DNA of 64,000 nt from Lysinibacillus cavernae (GCF_009724685.1 NZ_WMEF01000003.1:310001-374000), one strand, 5' to 3'; numbered from the stretch's first letter, positions 29,721 through 38,566 are shown. Notes: generated by a model not told the origin, from the sequence alone. Translations and numbers: made by a program.

Positions 29721-30414
29721 TAATTCTCCAATACCGTCATTTAATACAATATATTGTATTTATAAATTGATTTTATAATATTACCTAATTTTTCTCAATT
29801 AAATCATTACGCCAATTTATAAAGTTTTATGTACAAAATGAAAAGGACATAGCCGTTGAGCTATTACTGAAAAGAAAACTAAAAAGCTAATCCCATTCAT
29901 TTGGTAAATAATAAACGATTCAAAGAAGTTAGAACTTAAAAATTAATCGAACTAGATGCTAGGTCTTCAGATTGTGGAGGGCAAATTCACTCTCAAGGCT
30001 TTTCAACCTTTTCACGGTCGGACAACATTGTAAGGCATGATGTATAAATGCCAATTCAAATCTATATAAACAATTTTAATTTGGCAATCAAAAGATTATC
30101 AACAAACTTTTTAGTAAATATAATAATTTAAAAGATGTTAACATTATTATTAATGCATATACCAAAATCTAACAGTATTAAGTAACTTATTTCCTATTAA
30201 ATTTTATCGCTTGTAAGTCTTTAATATACGACTGTAACCACCCATCTAGTTGGAAAATACTTTATAATATGGTTAAAAATAATTTTCCCTTAATTAAAAT
30301 TAGATAAATTTGTTTATATCATTAATAAAACAGATAACTTAATAAGGTTGTCTGTTTTTTGTATGTACAAAATGGTTAGAATTTCCTACAATGGATATGA
30401 AGGGAGATTTGTAT
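29721..30414. other. AT-rich gap between gntR and the Ltp-like gene
   Basis: No credible coding sequence is visible in about 690 bases. A plus-strand terminator stands at its right end (30327-30360), which suggests that a plus-strand gene once lay here and has decayed. I cannot identify fragments. Confidence 0.35.
30327..30360 (+). terminator. intrinsic terminator without an obvious upstream gene
   Basis: AACAGATAACTT and AGGTTGTCTGTT pair, followed by TTTTTT. No plus-strand gene is visible in front of it, so it may be a relic. Confidence 0.6.
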
Positions 30415-31122
30415 ATGGATGATTTATTTATGATTTTATTGTTAGTTAGCTTGTTGGCTTTATTTGTGTTTGTCATTAGTTCAGTTATTGCTTTTGTAAG
30501 AAAAGATGGATTGAAAGGTAAAAAAATGCTGAAATTTAGCGGTATTTCTTTTGCTGCCATAATTGTTATGACTATAGGTGTTGGAGCTACTTTTGAACCT
30601 ACAGAAACATCAAACAAGGATAAAGAAAAAGTAGAAACTGTATCTAAAGTTGAAGAGAAGGTAGAAGAAACACCTGAAGAAAAGGCTACACGTGAAGCTA
30701 AAGAGGCTGAGGAAAAAGTGGTAGCAGAACAGAAAGCAAAAGAAAAAGCGGAGGCGAAAGCTAAAGCAGATGCAGAAGCCAAAGCTAAAGCCGAAGCTAA
30801 GGCTAAAGAGGAAAGTGTCCCAAGAGAATATAAATCTGCATTAAAAAAAGCAGAACAATATGCGAAAACTATGCAAATGTCTAAGGCAGGTATTTATGAC
30901 CAATTAACATCTGAATACGGTGAGAAATTCCCAGCAGAAGCCGCTCAATATGCTATTGATAACATTGTATTTGATTGGAAAGAAAACGCGTTGAAAAAAG
31001 CCCAATCATACGCGGAAATGATGAGCATGTCAGATTCGGCTATTTACGAGCAATTGGTTTCAGAGTACGGAGAAAAATTTACTCCTGAAGAAGCGCAATT
31101 TGCTATTGATAATTTAAAATAA
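30415..31122 (+). CDS. membrane protein with tandem Ltp-like (superinfection-exclusion type) domains
   Basis: The 235-residue protein starts at MDDLFMILL after AAGGGAG. Two N-terminal membrane helices (about 4-30 and 43-62) are followed by a long Lys/Glu/Ala-rich, probably coiled-coil stalk (about 65-140) and two copies of a 43-residue unit at the C-terminus (ALKKAEQYAKTMQMSKAGIY and ALKKAQSYAEMMSMSDSAIY each followed by a similar YGEKF...AQ.AIDN end). This matches the host cell surface-exposed lipoprotein (Ltp, PF07553-type) domain known from phage TP-J34 superinfection exclusion. No lipobox is present; the anchors are the helices. Phage debris lies directly downstream, consistent with a prophage origin. 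Confidence 0.75.
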   Translation: MDDLFMILLLVSLLALFVFVISSVIAFVRKDGLKGKKMLKFSGISFAAIIVMTIGVGATFEPTETSNKDKEKVETVSKVEEKVEETPEEKATREAKEAEEKVVAEQKAKEKAEAKAKADAEAKAKAEAKAKEESVPREYKSALKKAEQYAKTMQMSKAGIYDQLTSEYGEKFPAEAAQYAIDNIVFDWKENALKKAQSYAEMMSMSDSAIYEQLVSEYGEKFTPEEAQFAIDNLK

Positions 31123-31157
31123 ACGAAACCCCACAATATCTCTGTGGGAGGCACATC

Positions 31158-31184
31158 AAGGTCACTCAGGCGAGTGGCTTTTTT
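31158..31184 (+). terminator. intrinsic terminator of the Ltp-like gene
   Basis: GGTCACTC and GAGTGGCT form a short stem followed by TTTTTT; a second small hairpin (CCCACA/TGTGGG) precedes it. Confidence 0.7.
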
Positions 31185-31228
31185 AATGAAAATTTTTATC
31201 TAAACAGGAAAATAAAACAAAATATCTT

Positions 31229-31282
31229 TTACTCAAGTATGTAGATATGATGTTTTAAACGTACTTCCCAGTTAATTTTCAT
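31229..31282 (-). pseudogene. truncated phage holin (phi-LC3-like N-terminus)
   Basis: An ATG preceded by GGAGGGAATTACAC opens a 17-codon frame, MKINWEVRLKHHIYILE. The first ten residues match the start of phi-LC3-type holins; the membrane helices that should follow are missing. It lies directly after the XhlA-like remnant, the normal order in phage lysis cassettes. Confidence 0.5.
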
Positions 31283-31554
31283 GTGTAATTCCCTCCATTT
31301 ATATAAACCTTTATGAGCTTGTTTACTTGATTCCTCTCACGAATTACACTCTCTGATAAACCTGTAACACGCATCTCTTGTGCTTTAATATCAATCCGAA
31401 TCGATTCTACCCCAGCATTAATATTGTCTAATTTCGTGCGTATTACAGCCGAATCAGATGCGTCGTTTTTTACATCTTTGTCACGATTATGGTTGTTGTA
31501 AGTACAACGTTAATGGCACCTAATACCGATTAAAGCTACTGTTTGACTGTCCAT
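31283..31554 (-). pseudogene. XhlA/hemolysin-like phage protein, frameshifted
   Basis: From an ATG with a GAGGTG site (31554) the reading begins MDSQTVALIGI, then needs a change of frame to continue as VLGAINVVLTTT, and another to reach HNRDKDVKNDASDSAVIRTK and ESIRIDIKAQEMRVTGLSES. This composition (one helix followed by a KDVKND coiled coil) is that of small XhlA-type phage proteins that accompany holins. Two frame changes in about 90 bases show that it is decayed. A sequencing error could cause one shift but hardly two. Confidence 0.55.
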
Positions 31555-31915
31555 GTCAACACCTCACCAATAAAAATAACAACGCTCGGCACAGTGTATT
31601 GCTTAGGTCTTGTTGTATAAAAATAGCCCTCCACAATTATCCTGTGGAATGCAAAGGAAAAAGGACATATCATAATGACGTGTCCCCTAACCATTGAATA
31701 AAAAAATAATAAGATTATGGTGCAACTTGTACTGTTACGCTTAAAACTTTTGTAGGGTCTGAAGGTAAACAAGATGCTGCCGATATCATTGATTCCATCG
31801 CTAAAGTTTTATAAATTGCTGCACAATTTCAATGCGGTGGCAAATCGGTCTCAATCTACACCCAATTTATACAAAACTATTTGCTTAAAACCCTATAAAC
31901 GCTTTTACATCAACC

Positions 31916-33742
31916 TTACTTCGTATCATCCATTTTCAGTACAGCCATGAATGCTTCTTGTGGTACTTCAACCGAACCTACTTGTTTCATACGTTTCTTA
32001 CCCGCTTTTTGTTTTTCAAGTAATTTACGTTTACGCGAAATGTCACCACCGTAACATTTTGCAAGTACGTTTTTACCCATTGATTTAATTGTTGAACGTG
32101 CTACAATTTTTTGACCAATTGCTGCTTGAATTGGTACTTCGAATTGTTGACGAGGGATTAATTCTTTTAGTTTTTCTACGATTACTTTACCACGCTCGTA
32201 AGCAAAGTCACGGTGAACGATGAAGCTAAGTGCATCGACTTGCTCACCATTTAGTAAAATATCCATTTTTACTAATTTAGATGTCTGGTAACCGATGAGT
32301 TCATAGTCGAATGATGCATAGCCCTTCGTATTTGATTTTAAATAATCAAAGAAATCATAGACAATTTCTGATAAAGGCATTTCATAAATAATACTTACAC
32401 GAGATGTATCAATATAATCCATTGTCATGAAATTACCACGTTTCATTTGACAAAGCTCCATAACAGCCCCTACGTAATCGTTTGGCACCATGATTGTTGC
32501 TTTTACATATGGTTCCTCGACACGTTCAATTTTTTGTGGGTCTGGCATAAAGGATGGGTTATCTACTTTAAGGTCAGTGCCATCTGTCATATGAACATTG
32601 TAAATTACAGAAGGTGCTGTTGTAATTAAATCAATGTTAAATTCACGCTCAATACGTTCCTGAATAATTTCCATATGTAGTAATCCTAAGAAACCACAAC
32701 GGAAACCAAAACCAAGTGCTTGAGATGTCTCAGGCTCATATTGTAGAGCAGAGTCATTTAACTCTAGTTTTTCTAACGCATCACGTAAATCATTATATTT
32801 TGCTGTATCAATTGGGTATAAACCACAATAAACCATTGGGTTCAAGCGACGATAACCCGCTAATGGTTCAGCAGCTGGACGATTGGCATATGTTACTGTA
32901 TCCCCTACACGCGTATCACCGACATTTTTAATGGAGGCTGTTAAATAGCCTACATCACCGACTGTTAATTCAGTCTGTGGTACAACTTTCGGTGTATGTA
33001 CCCCAACTTCAATAACTTCAAATTCCGCTCCGGTTGCCATCATACGAATTTTATCGCCAGGTTTTACAGTACCATTGATCACACGAATTGAAATGATGAC
33101 ACCTTTATAGGCATCGTACACAGAGTCAAAAATTAGAGCTTGTAGTGGTGCATCAGGATCGCCTGTTGGTGCTGGCACCTTCTCAACGATTTGCTCTAAA
33201 ATATCCTCAATACCTATACCTGCTTTAGCGGAAGCTAATACCGCTTCAGATGCATCTAATCCGATTACATCCTCTACTTCTTGACGTACGCGTTCAGGAT
33301 CAGCTGCAGGTAAATCAATTTTATTAATAACAGGTAAAATTTCTAAATCATTATCAAGTGCTAAGTAAACATTTGCTAGTGTTTGCGCTTCAATACCTTG
33401 TGCAGCGTCCACAACTAAAATGGCACCCTCACAAGCAGCTAAACTACGGGATACTTCATATGTGAAATCGACATGTCCTGGTGTGTCGATTAAATGGAAT
33501 GTATACACTTCGCCGTCTTTTGCTTCGTACTTTAATTGAACTGCATTTAATTTGATTGTAATACCTCGCTCACGCTCTAAATCCATTGAGTCGAGGAGCT
33601 GTGCTTTCATTTCACGGGAAGTTAAAGACTTTGTTTGCTCTAAAATACGGTCAGCAAGCGTTGATTTCCCATGGTCAATATGTGCAATAATAGAGAAATT
33701 TCGAATATTCTCTTGTCGTTTTAAACGTGCTTCTCGGTTCAT
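31916..33742 (-). CDS. lepA: elongation factor 4 (LepA)
   Basis: LepA is a ribosome-associated GTPase that helps stalled or mistranslocated ribosomes and ribosome assembly. The 608-residue protein has the G1 [10 protein letters not shown] (near residue 20), DTPGHVDF (G3), NKIDLP (G4), an EF-G-like domain II and the LepA-specific C-terminal domain. The start [10 protein letters not shown] is preceded by AGGAG; an upstream GTG is less likely. A good sigma-A promoter lies upstream. The order gpr-spoIIP-lepA is conserved, but an acyltransferase is inserted before lepA. Confidence 0.97.
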   Translation of the reverse strand: MNREARLKRQENIRNFSIIAHIDHGKSTLADRILEQTKSLTSREMKAQLLDSMDLERERGITIKLNAVQLKYEAKDGEVYTFHLIDTPGHVDFTYEVSRSLAACEGAILVVDAAQGIEAQTLANVYLALDNDLEILPVINKIDLPAADPERVRQEVEDVIGLDASEAVLASAKAGIGIEDILEQIVEKVPAPTGDPDAPLQALIFDSVYDAYKGVIISIRVINGTVKPGDKIRMMATGAEFEVIEVGVHTPKVVPQTELTVGDVGYLTASIKNVGDTRVGDTVTYANRPAAEPLAGYRRLNPMVYCGLYPIDTAKYNDLRDALEKLELNDSALQYEPETSQALGFGFRCGFLGLLHMEIIQERIEREFNIDLITTAPSVIYNVHMTDGTDLKVDNPSFMPDPQKIERVEEPYVKATIMVPNDYVGAVMELCQMKRGNFMTMDYIDTSRVSIIYEMPLSEIVYDFFDYLKSNTKGYASFDYELIGYQTSKLVKMDILLNGEQVDALSFIVHRDFAYERGKVIVEKLKELIPRQQFEVPIQAAIGQKIVARSTIKSMGKNVLAKCYGGDISRKRKLLEKQKAGKKRMKQVGSVEVPQEAFMAVLKMDDTK

Positions 33743-33771
33743 CTTTTCCACTCCTAATTAAACTATAATGA

Positions 33772-33801
33772 ATTATACTATGAACGTTACGCAAAGTACA
33801 A
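33772..33801 (-). promoter_or_regulatory. probable sigma-A promoter of lepA
   Basis: Minus-strand TTGTAC (33796-33801), an 18-base spacer and a perfect TATAAT (33772-33777), about 30 bases before the lepA start codon. Confidence 0.6.
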
Positions 33802-34050
33802 CAGCAACTAGACTAGAAAGCCTATACTATCAATACTTTCAGTGTTTACTATCCGTTATTAAATTTTACAGTATTAAGTATATAAATGTAGTGAAGTGAC
33901 GAAAGCAGGTAATGGTGAGGTAATAATAATTCACATAAACGTATTCATCTTCATAAGTCATCATGCTAGAAGTCTCCATATTCCCCGCATGTTTATTGCA
34001 ATAAAGCAGTCTTTCATAGAAATCTCCCCATTTTAAAATTATAGTGCATA
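33802..34050. other. gap between lepA and the acyltransferase
   Basis: About 250 bases with no visible gene or repeat; an AT-rich spacer upstream of the lepA promoter. Confidence 0.4.
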
Positions 34051-34099
34051 AAAAAAGTCAGATACGCAGCCAATCTAAGCTGTGCATACTGACTTTTTC
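34051..34099 (-). terminator. intrinsic terminator of the acyltransferase gene
   Basis: AAAAAGTCAG and CTGACTTTTT form an outer stem around a second GCAGC/GCTGTG stem, just beyond the acyltransferase stop. Confidence 0.85.
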
Positions 34100-34107
34100 T
34101 AGTCATT

Positions 34108-36006
34108 TCAATTATTATTTAGGGATTGTTGAATAAGGTTTGTTAAAACTTCTACCCCTTTTTTCTCTAAATGAACACCATCTGGGGCGAAGTATTCTGG
34201 ATGCTTGAGTGCTGCTGTATGCCAGTCAATCAGTGTAATATGCTCATGTTCCTGCGCTTTTTGAAGTAAAGCTTCATTTACTTTCGCTTCCCATGAACGC
34301 GGTACACGTGTATTTACTAAATAAATGTCCGCATTTGAAAATGCGCTAAGGAGGGTGTCCATTTGGTCGTGCGTAAAGTAACCGTTTGTCCCCAATTGGA
34401 TAATGACTGCATTATTGGGTTGGTTAAAACTCGCATAATTTGGCGCTAACTTAACAGCTTGTGAAACCTGGCGACCTATTTTTCCATCGATTGTAATATT
34501 TGGATAAATATTATGTAAGCTTGGTGCAATATCGATCATTACCGAATCTCCAATAGCTAGTATGCCACTATAAAATTCATCTTTTTCAGGCACTACACTT
34601 GATTCATTTTCCTCTTGTTTAGGCGTTTCTATAGGCGGAACATCTTCTACTTCCTCTTTCTTCTTAATCGAAGGATCATTAATTGATGTGTCTGGCTGCC
34701 TGTCATGCTCGTTTTGATTTACTGTAGGCTCATCACCATTAATTTTTATGGTTGATGGATACAAATCCGATGAACTTTGCTGTCCTTCACCCACGACTCC
34801 TGTAATCCCAGTGAAAAACACAAGAAGAGAAAGTGGAACCATTACCGTTGATAGTTTGCGTTGGAATGAGTAACTTCCCCATTTATTTTTATTGAAGACA
34901 AAATGCTTTTTATAATAGGCGCTGAATCCTTCTTTACGGATGGGCATTTCAATAAAGCGATAGGATAGCTCAGCAATTGTCAAGATTAATACGATTTGAA
35001 GTACAATTCGCCAATAGGAGGGGTTACCAATTTCGTGAGTAGGAGTACCTAACACCATGACAGGATAGTGCCATAGATAAATGCCATAGGATCGTGAACC
35101 AACCCAACAAAGTGGCTTCCACGATAGTATTTTCCCTAAAATACTTACTGGATGACAAATACACGCAATTAAAACCGCTGCGTTTAAGCAAAATAGGAAC
35201 ATGCCCCCTCTATAGAGGAACGTTTGATATTCATCGACATAAATAATACTGATTATAAAAACAGTAAAAGTGATGAAACTTATACTATTTAGTTTCTTCA
35301 CGTGATTTGTCGATAATTTTTGTGAAGATAGTCTTTTCATTGGCCAAACAAGCGCTAGCCAACAGCCAATTAATAATTCAAAACAGCGTGTATCCGTTCC
35401 ATAATAAACACGACTCGGATCAGCTCCTGGCTGGTAAAGCATCGCCATTAATAGTGCTGAACAAATGGCACCTATAAAGACAACCATTGCAAGTTTACTT
35501 TGTTTTTGGACAACAAATAATCCAATCATTAAAAGTAATGGCCATATAATATAAAATTGCTCTTCAATGGCTAATGACCATAAATTTTTTATTGGCGATG
35601 GTGAACCGAAACTATCAAAATAAGAAAGTTTATGAAAAATGAACCACCAATTACTTGAATAAAAAATAGAGGACACCGCATCTCCACGTAATGTATGGAG
35701 AAGTTCTTTTTGAAAAAGCATTACCCAAACAAAAGTTGTAACAATCATAACGTAGGCAGCTGGTAGTAAACGTCTAAAACGTCCAATCCAAAATTTCTTA
35801 AGACTGACTGTTAATTGGTTGCCCCTTAAAGGTAAGATGGTAGAGGTGATTAAATAGCCTGATAACACAAAAAAGATATCTACTCCTAAAAAGCCACCTC
35901 TAGCCCAGCTGAAGTTAAAATGGTAAGCAATAACTGCTAATACTGCTAATGCTCGAATCCCGTCTAGTCCAGGAATATAACGATGATTTAATGACTTGCC
36001 TGACAT
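34108..36006 (-). CDS. OatA-like O-acetyltransferase (acyltransferase 3 plus SGNH domain)
   Basis: This 632-residue membrane protein has an N-terminal acyltransferase-3 domain with about ten helices (start YIPGLDGIRALAVLAVIAYH, the conserved first signature) and an extracytoplasmic SGNH esterase-fold domain in the last 160 residues: AIGDSVM (catalytic Ser), QLGTNG and DGVHLEKKG (Asp and His). An acidic, low-complexity linker of about 60 residues separates them. OatA proteins O-acetylate muramic acid and give lysozyme resistance. It lies between spoIIP and lepA, which are adjacent in Bacillus; it could also modify another envelope polymer. The acceptor is unproven. Confidence 0.85.
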   Translation of the reverse strand: MSGKSLNHRYIPGLDGIRALAVLAVIAYHFNFSWARGGFLGVDIFFVLSGYLITSTILPLRGNQLTVSLKKFWIGRFRRLLPAAYVMIVTTFVWVMLFQKELLHTLRGDAVSSIFYSSNWWFIFHKLSYFDSFGSPSPIKNLWSLAIEEQFYIIWPLLLMIGLFVVQKQSKLAMVVFIGAICSALLMAMLYQPGADPSRVYYGTDTRCFELLIGCWLALVWPMKRLSSQKLSTNHVKKLNSISFITFTVFIISIIYVDEYQTFLYRGGMFLFCLNAAVLIACICHPVSILGKILSWKPLCWVGSRSYGIYLWHYPVMVLGTPTHEIGNPSYWRIVLQIVLILTIAELSYRFIEMPIRKEGFSAYYKKHFVFNKNKWGSYSFQRKLSTVMVPLSLLVFFTGITGVVGEGQQSSSDLYPSTIKINGDEPTVNQNEHDRQPDTSINDPSIKKKEEVEDVPPIETPKQEENESSVVPEKDEFYSGILAIGDSVMIDIAPSLHNIYPNITIDGKIGRQVSQAVKLAPNYASFNQPNNAVIIQLGTNGYFTHDQMDTLLSAFSNADIYLVNTRVPRSWEAKVNEALLQKAQEHEHITLIDWHTAALKHPEYFAPDGVHLEKKGVEVLTNLIQQSLNNN

Positions 36007-36530
36007 ACTATTCCTTCCTTCAATAATCTATCTATGACGCCTCGACGTCATTGAGTCTAGAATTTTTCGAGCTGACGAGTAGAAGTTAACCTAAAGCCGT
36101 CACGTCCTGTGACAACGTTTAACTAAACTGCATCGTGCAGGCCTTACTTAAAAATCTGTGACATCCTCGACGCTTTGCTGTCGAATAACAGCACACTTCG
36201 ATTGGAAATCATCTCCTTCCTTTAATTTTTTCTGTTTGTGCACTTATATGTTTGACGTTTGAGATACGATAAAAGTTTTAGAGAAAAGTGGAACGTTATC
36301 ACTTTTTTGTCTTTTATAAAATTCATATGTATGTTTGCTATAGTCTTTAAAAAGGCATTTCCATAAATGGTAGATGCTTCAAAAGTATGTTTTGCCTTAC
36401 TTGCATATGCCTTCATTAACGTTTTATCATTAAAATCATGAGCCAACTTGAAAATTATAAGACAAGAATGGATCAATGGAAAGACAAATAATTAGATTTT
36501 TTTCTGGAAATTTTATTATAATAAAATATT
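36007..36530. other. gap between acyltransferase and spoIIP holding the second repeat copy
   Basis: The 520-base gap contains copy B of the dispersed repeat and an AT-rich stretch with a weak 84-codon minus-strand frame (36222-36476) that has no recognisable domain. I see no supported gene. Confidence 0.45.
36055..36171 (-). repeat. dispersed structured repeat, copy B
   Basis: Same ordered blocks as copy A at 28671: TTTTTCGAGCTGAC, CCGTCACGTCCTGTGACAACG, TCGTGCAGGCC and the ACATCC tail, with a 20-base insertion between the first two blocks. It lies about 50 bases before the acyltransferase start in the same orientation. Confidence 0.7.
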
Positions 36531-36562
36531 AAAAAAGTGAGCCTACAAGAGTCTCACTTTTT
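36531..36562 (-). terminator. intrinsic terminator of spoIIP
   Basis: AAAAAAGTGAG and CTCACTTTTT pair, closing the spoIIP transcript a few bases after its stop codon. Confidence 0.8.
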
Positions 36563-36573
36563 AATCATTTTCT

Positions 36574-37422
36574 TTATTTTTTCGAATCATTTACAAATGC
36601 TTTTGATATGGCCTTACCTATTACAGCAATTGTACGATTAACCTCATCTTCAGTATTGCCAATTCCACCAATTTCAATAATCATCATTTGTTTTGCTAAA
36701 TCTTGATTGTAACGTCCATCGACACCATCACCACTTTTAGAAATAACGCCTTTTGATATTTTCGGAACAAGTGCATTTAATGTTGATGATAAACTTTCTG
36801 CATAGGCTGTATTCCAGCGGAAATTAGCATGCTCTGCCCCAACAACGATAGCGATTTTCGCATAGTTTTCCCCATTATATGAGATCGTTGTAAGATCATG
36901 TTTTAATGAATCGCGATGTAAATCTAGAATTAAATCATAATTATTGGATTCTAAATGCTTACTTAGATAAGGTCTCATCACATTATAGGATTCGTGATAC
37001 CCCTTACCCTCTACTTGTAATTTCTTCATAATATCTACATCAAGAACATCAGTCTTCAAGCCATTTACATTAAAATGATTAATAATCTTATCCTTCATAC
37101 TCATAATATTGACCGATTCATGAGAAGTCGCTACCTTACCACTCACAGCTTTCACCATCGGTTCGTATGCTTCATGGGAATGAGTAAATAACACTAACAC
37201 TTTATAAGGATCTGGATCTGGGTCTGGTTCAGGCTCTTTCGTTTGTTCAAGTACACTTTGTTCAGCTAAATTGGTAGCAGCAAACACGACTTGCTTATCT
37301 TCTGGTTGTTTAATCGGAGTCGATGCTTGCTTGTTGAACGGAAGTTGCCCAGCAATGACAGGTAATACGAAAAAGAACAATAATATACCAAATGACCATT
37401 GTAGTTTTTTTAGCAAAGTCAC
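36574..37422 (-). CDS. spoIIP: stage II sporulation protein P (SpoIIP)
   Basis: SpoIIP is a mother-cell amidase and endopeptidase of the SpoIID-SpoIIM-SpoIIP engulfment complex; it cleaves septal peptidoglycan. A signal anchor (about 8-28) is followed by a proline-rich linker and the extracytoplasmic catalytic domain: LVLFTHSHEAY (zinc ligand His), LILDLHRDS, GAEHANFRWN and the C-terminal MIIEIGGIGNTEDE with its conserved glutamate. At 282 residues it is somewhat shorter than the Bacillus protein (about 400) because of a short N-terminal part. The start is GTG, with GGAGGAGG just upstream, inside a palindrome. A CATACGAT box, close to a sigma-E -10, precedes it. Confidence 0.93.
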   Translation of the reverse strand: MTLLKKLQWSFGILLFFFVLPVIAGQLPFNKQASTPIKQPEDKQVVFAATNLAEQSVLEQTKEPEPDPDPDPYKVLVLFTHSHEAYEPMVKAVSGKVATSHESVNIMSMKDKIINHFNVNGLKTDVLDVDIMKKLQVEGKGYHESYNVMRPYLSKHLESNNYDLILDLHRDSLKHDLTTISYNGENYAKIAIVVGAEHANFRWNTAYAESLSSTLNALVPKISKGVISKSGDGVDGRYNQDLAKQMMIIEIGGIGNTEDEVNRTIAVIGKAISKAFVNDSKK

Positions 37423-37455
37423 ACCCTCCTCCCCATATCGTATGGAGGGGGTGTG
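37420..37455 (-). promoter_or_regulatory. inverted repeat covering the spoIIP ribosome binding site
   Basis: ACACCCCCTCCATA (5' arm) pairs with TATGGGGAGGAGGGTGT (3' arm, which contains the GGAGGAGG ribosome site and the start of the GTG). The hairpin would hide the ribosome site in mRNA; the left arm overlaps a sigma-E-like -10 box. Confidence 0.45.
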
Positions 37456-37531
37456 TCTTTTAGAACGAAAAAATTTTACTTGTTTTTCGCATAAATTGTC
37501 GTGTTTCGGGAGGCCTATAACGCCCTAATTT

Positions 37532-38548
37532 TTATAAATCATCTGCCCAATTCATGAGCATAGAAGCCACTAATTTAGCATAGCGATCAATCCAATAGTC
37601 TGCTTCTTTTGGCGTTACCATCAATTGTGTATGTGAGCCTGCAAATGTTTCTTCAAAAAGCTGCTGGCGTTCCTCCTTCGTCCAAGTCGCCCATTCTCCG
37701 AAAATAGGTTGTACTAAAGACATATCAAGTTCTTTATTGATATCTGGTTGCCAGGAGGATAACGATAACTTCGATGATGGTTTACTTCGCTCAGACACAC
37801 GAGCTGCTATCGAACGAAGCATTGTTTCTACGGCGTCAGCAATTAATACTGGTGCATCCACCACTGTCGGAACACCAATTGCTGTTACTGGAATACCAAG
37901 CATTTCATAGGAAATTTCTTGCCGCTGATTGCCTACGCCTGAGCCAGGATGTATGCCCGTATTTGTTAACTGAATCGTTTTACAAAGTCGATTACTCGCT
38001 CTTGTAGCAAGTGCGTCAACCACAATGATTAATTTTGGCTGTAGACGCTCAGCAATGGCAGCCACAAATTCTCCTGTTTCGTAGCCAGTTTGTCCTGTTA
38101 CACCTGGAGCATACATGACAAATTTTTCATCAATTACATCTAAACTATGCAGATGATCGATTAAATATGGACCAATCGCATCGGGTGTAATGGTACGATT
38201 TCCTAAACCTACTATCAAAATTTTATCGTCTTCTTGCCAAGAAAGTGATTCATGCATTTTTTTGAAATTCAAAAGCAATTCTTGCTCCAATTGTGCAAAT
38301 CCATCTTGATCCTCTAAAGTCAGTGTAGGTACAGAAAGTGTAATATACTGCCCTTCTTTTTTACCAATTTGCTTTTCACCTTTACCATCTACAAGAACAT
38401 CCGTGATTTTTACTCGACCAGCATTCCGATCTTCAATTTGAACGCCATTCGATTGTTCTAGTTTTTCTTTTTGCTCTCTCGTCTGATGGACAACTACCTC
38501 TTCCGATTCATCAATTAAATCTGTTCGTTGCCAATTAAAATTTTGCAT
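37532..38548 (-). CDS. gpr: germination protease GPR
   Basis: GPR degrades the small acid-soluble spore proteins at germination. It is made as an inactive zymogen in the forespore and self-processes. The 338-residue protein starts at MQNFNWQRTDLIDES after GAGGTG. The usual core is present (LIVGLGNRTITPDAIGP, APGVTGQTGYET, GVGNQRQEISYE, IGVPTVVDAPVL). The gene stands between spoIIP and rpsT as in Bacillus, and a sigma-G-like promoter lies 20 bases upstream. Confidence 0.94.
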   Translation of the reverse strand: MQNFNWQRTDLIDESEEVVVHQTREQKEKLEQSNGVQIEDRNAGRVKITDVLVDGKGEKQIGKKEGQYITLSVPTLTLEDQDGFAQLEQELLLNFKKMHESLSWQEDDKILIVGLGNRTITPDAIGPYLIDHLHSLDVIDEKFVMYAPGVTGQTGYETGEFVAAIAERLQPKLIIVVDALATRASNRLCKTIQLTNTGIHPGSGVGNQRQEISYEMLGIPVTAIGVPTVVDAPVLIADAVETMLRSIAARVSERSKPSSKLSLSSWQPDINKELDMSLVQPIFGEWATWTKEERQQLFEETFAGSHTQLMVTPKEADYWIDRYAKLVASMLMNWADDL

Positions 38549-38566
38549 ACAATTCACCTCAAGCTG

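Larger units (their letters stand above)
31185..31915. other. phage-remnant gap between the Ltp-like gene and lepA
   Basis: Besides the decayed lysis-module genes listed separately, this stretch has a possible plus-strand fragment near 31715-31816 (ending DAADIIDSIAKVL and a stop) that I cannot identify, and a hairpin pairing GGACA with TGTCC near 31660-31685. Confidence 0.4.

Noticed and set aside
30339..30782. 147-codon minus-strand frame opposite the Ltp-like gene
   Set aside because: Its Ala/Ser/Phe-rich sequence is the mirror of the Lys/Glu/Ala stalk codons; no ribosome site.
31536..31772. 78-codon minus-strand frame in the phage remnant
   Set aside because: It reads through the overlap with the XhlA-like start in another frame. 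Its last residues could be the end of an older phage gene, but the main part has no coding character.
36222..36476. 84-codon minus-strand frame downstream of spoIIP
   Set aside because: AT-rich, no recognisable domain, no good ribosome site; it looks like chance in non-coding DNA.
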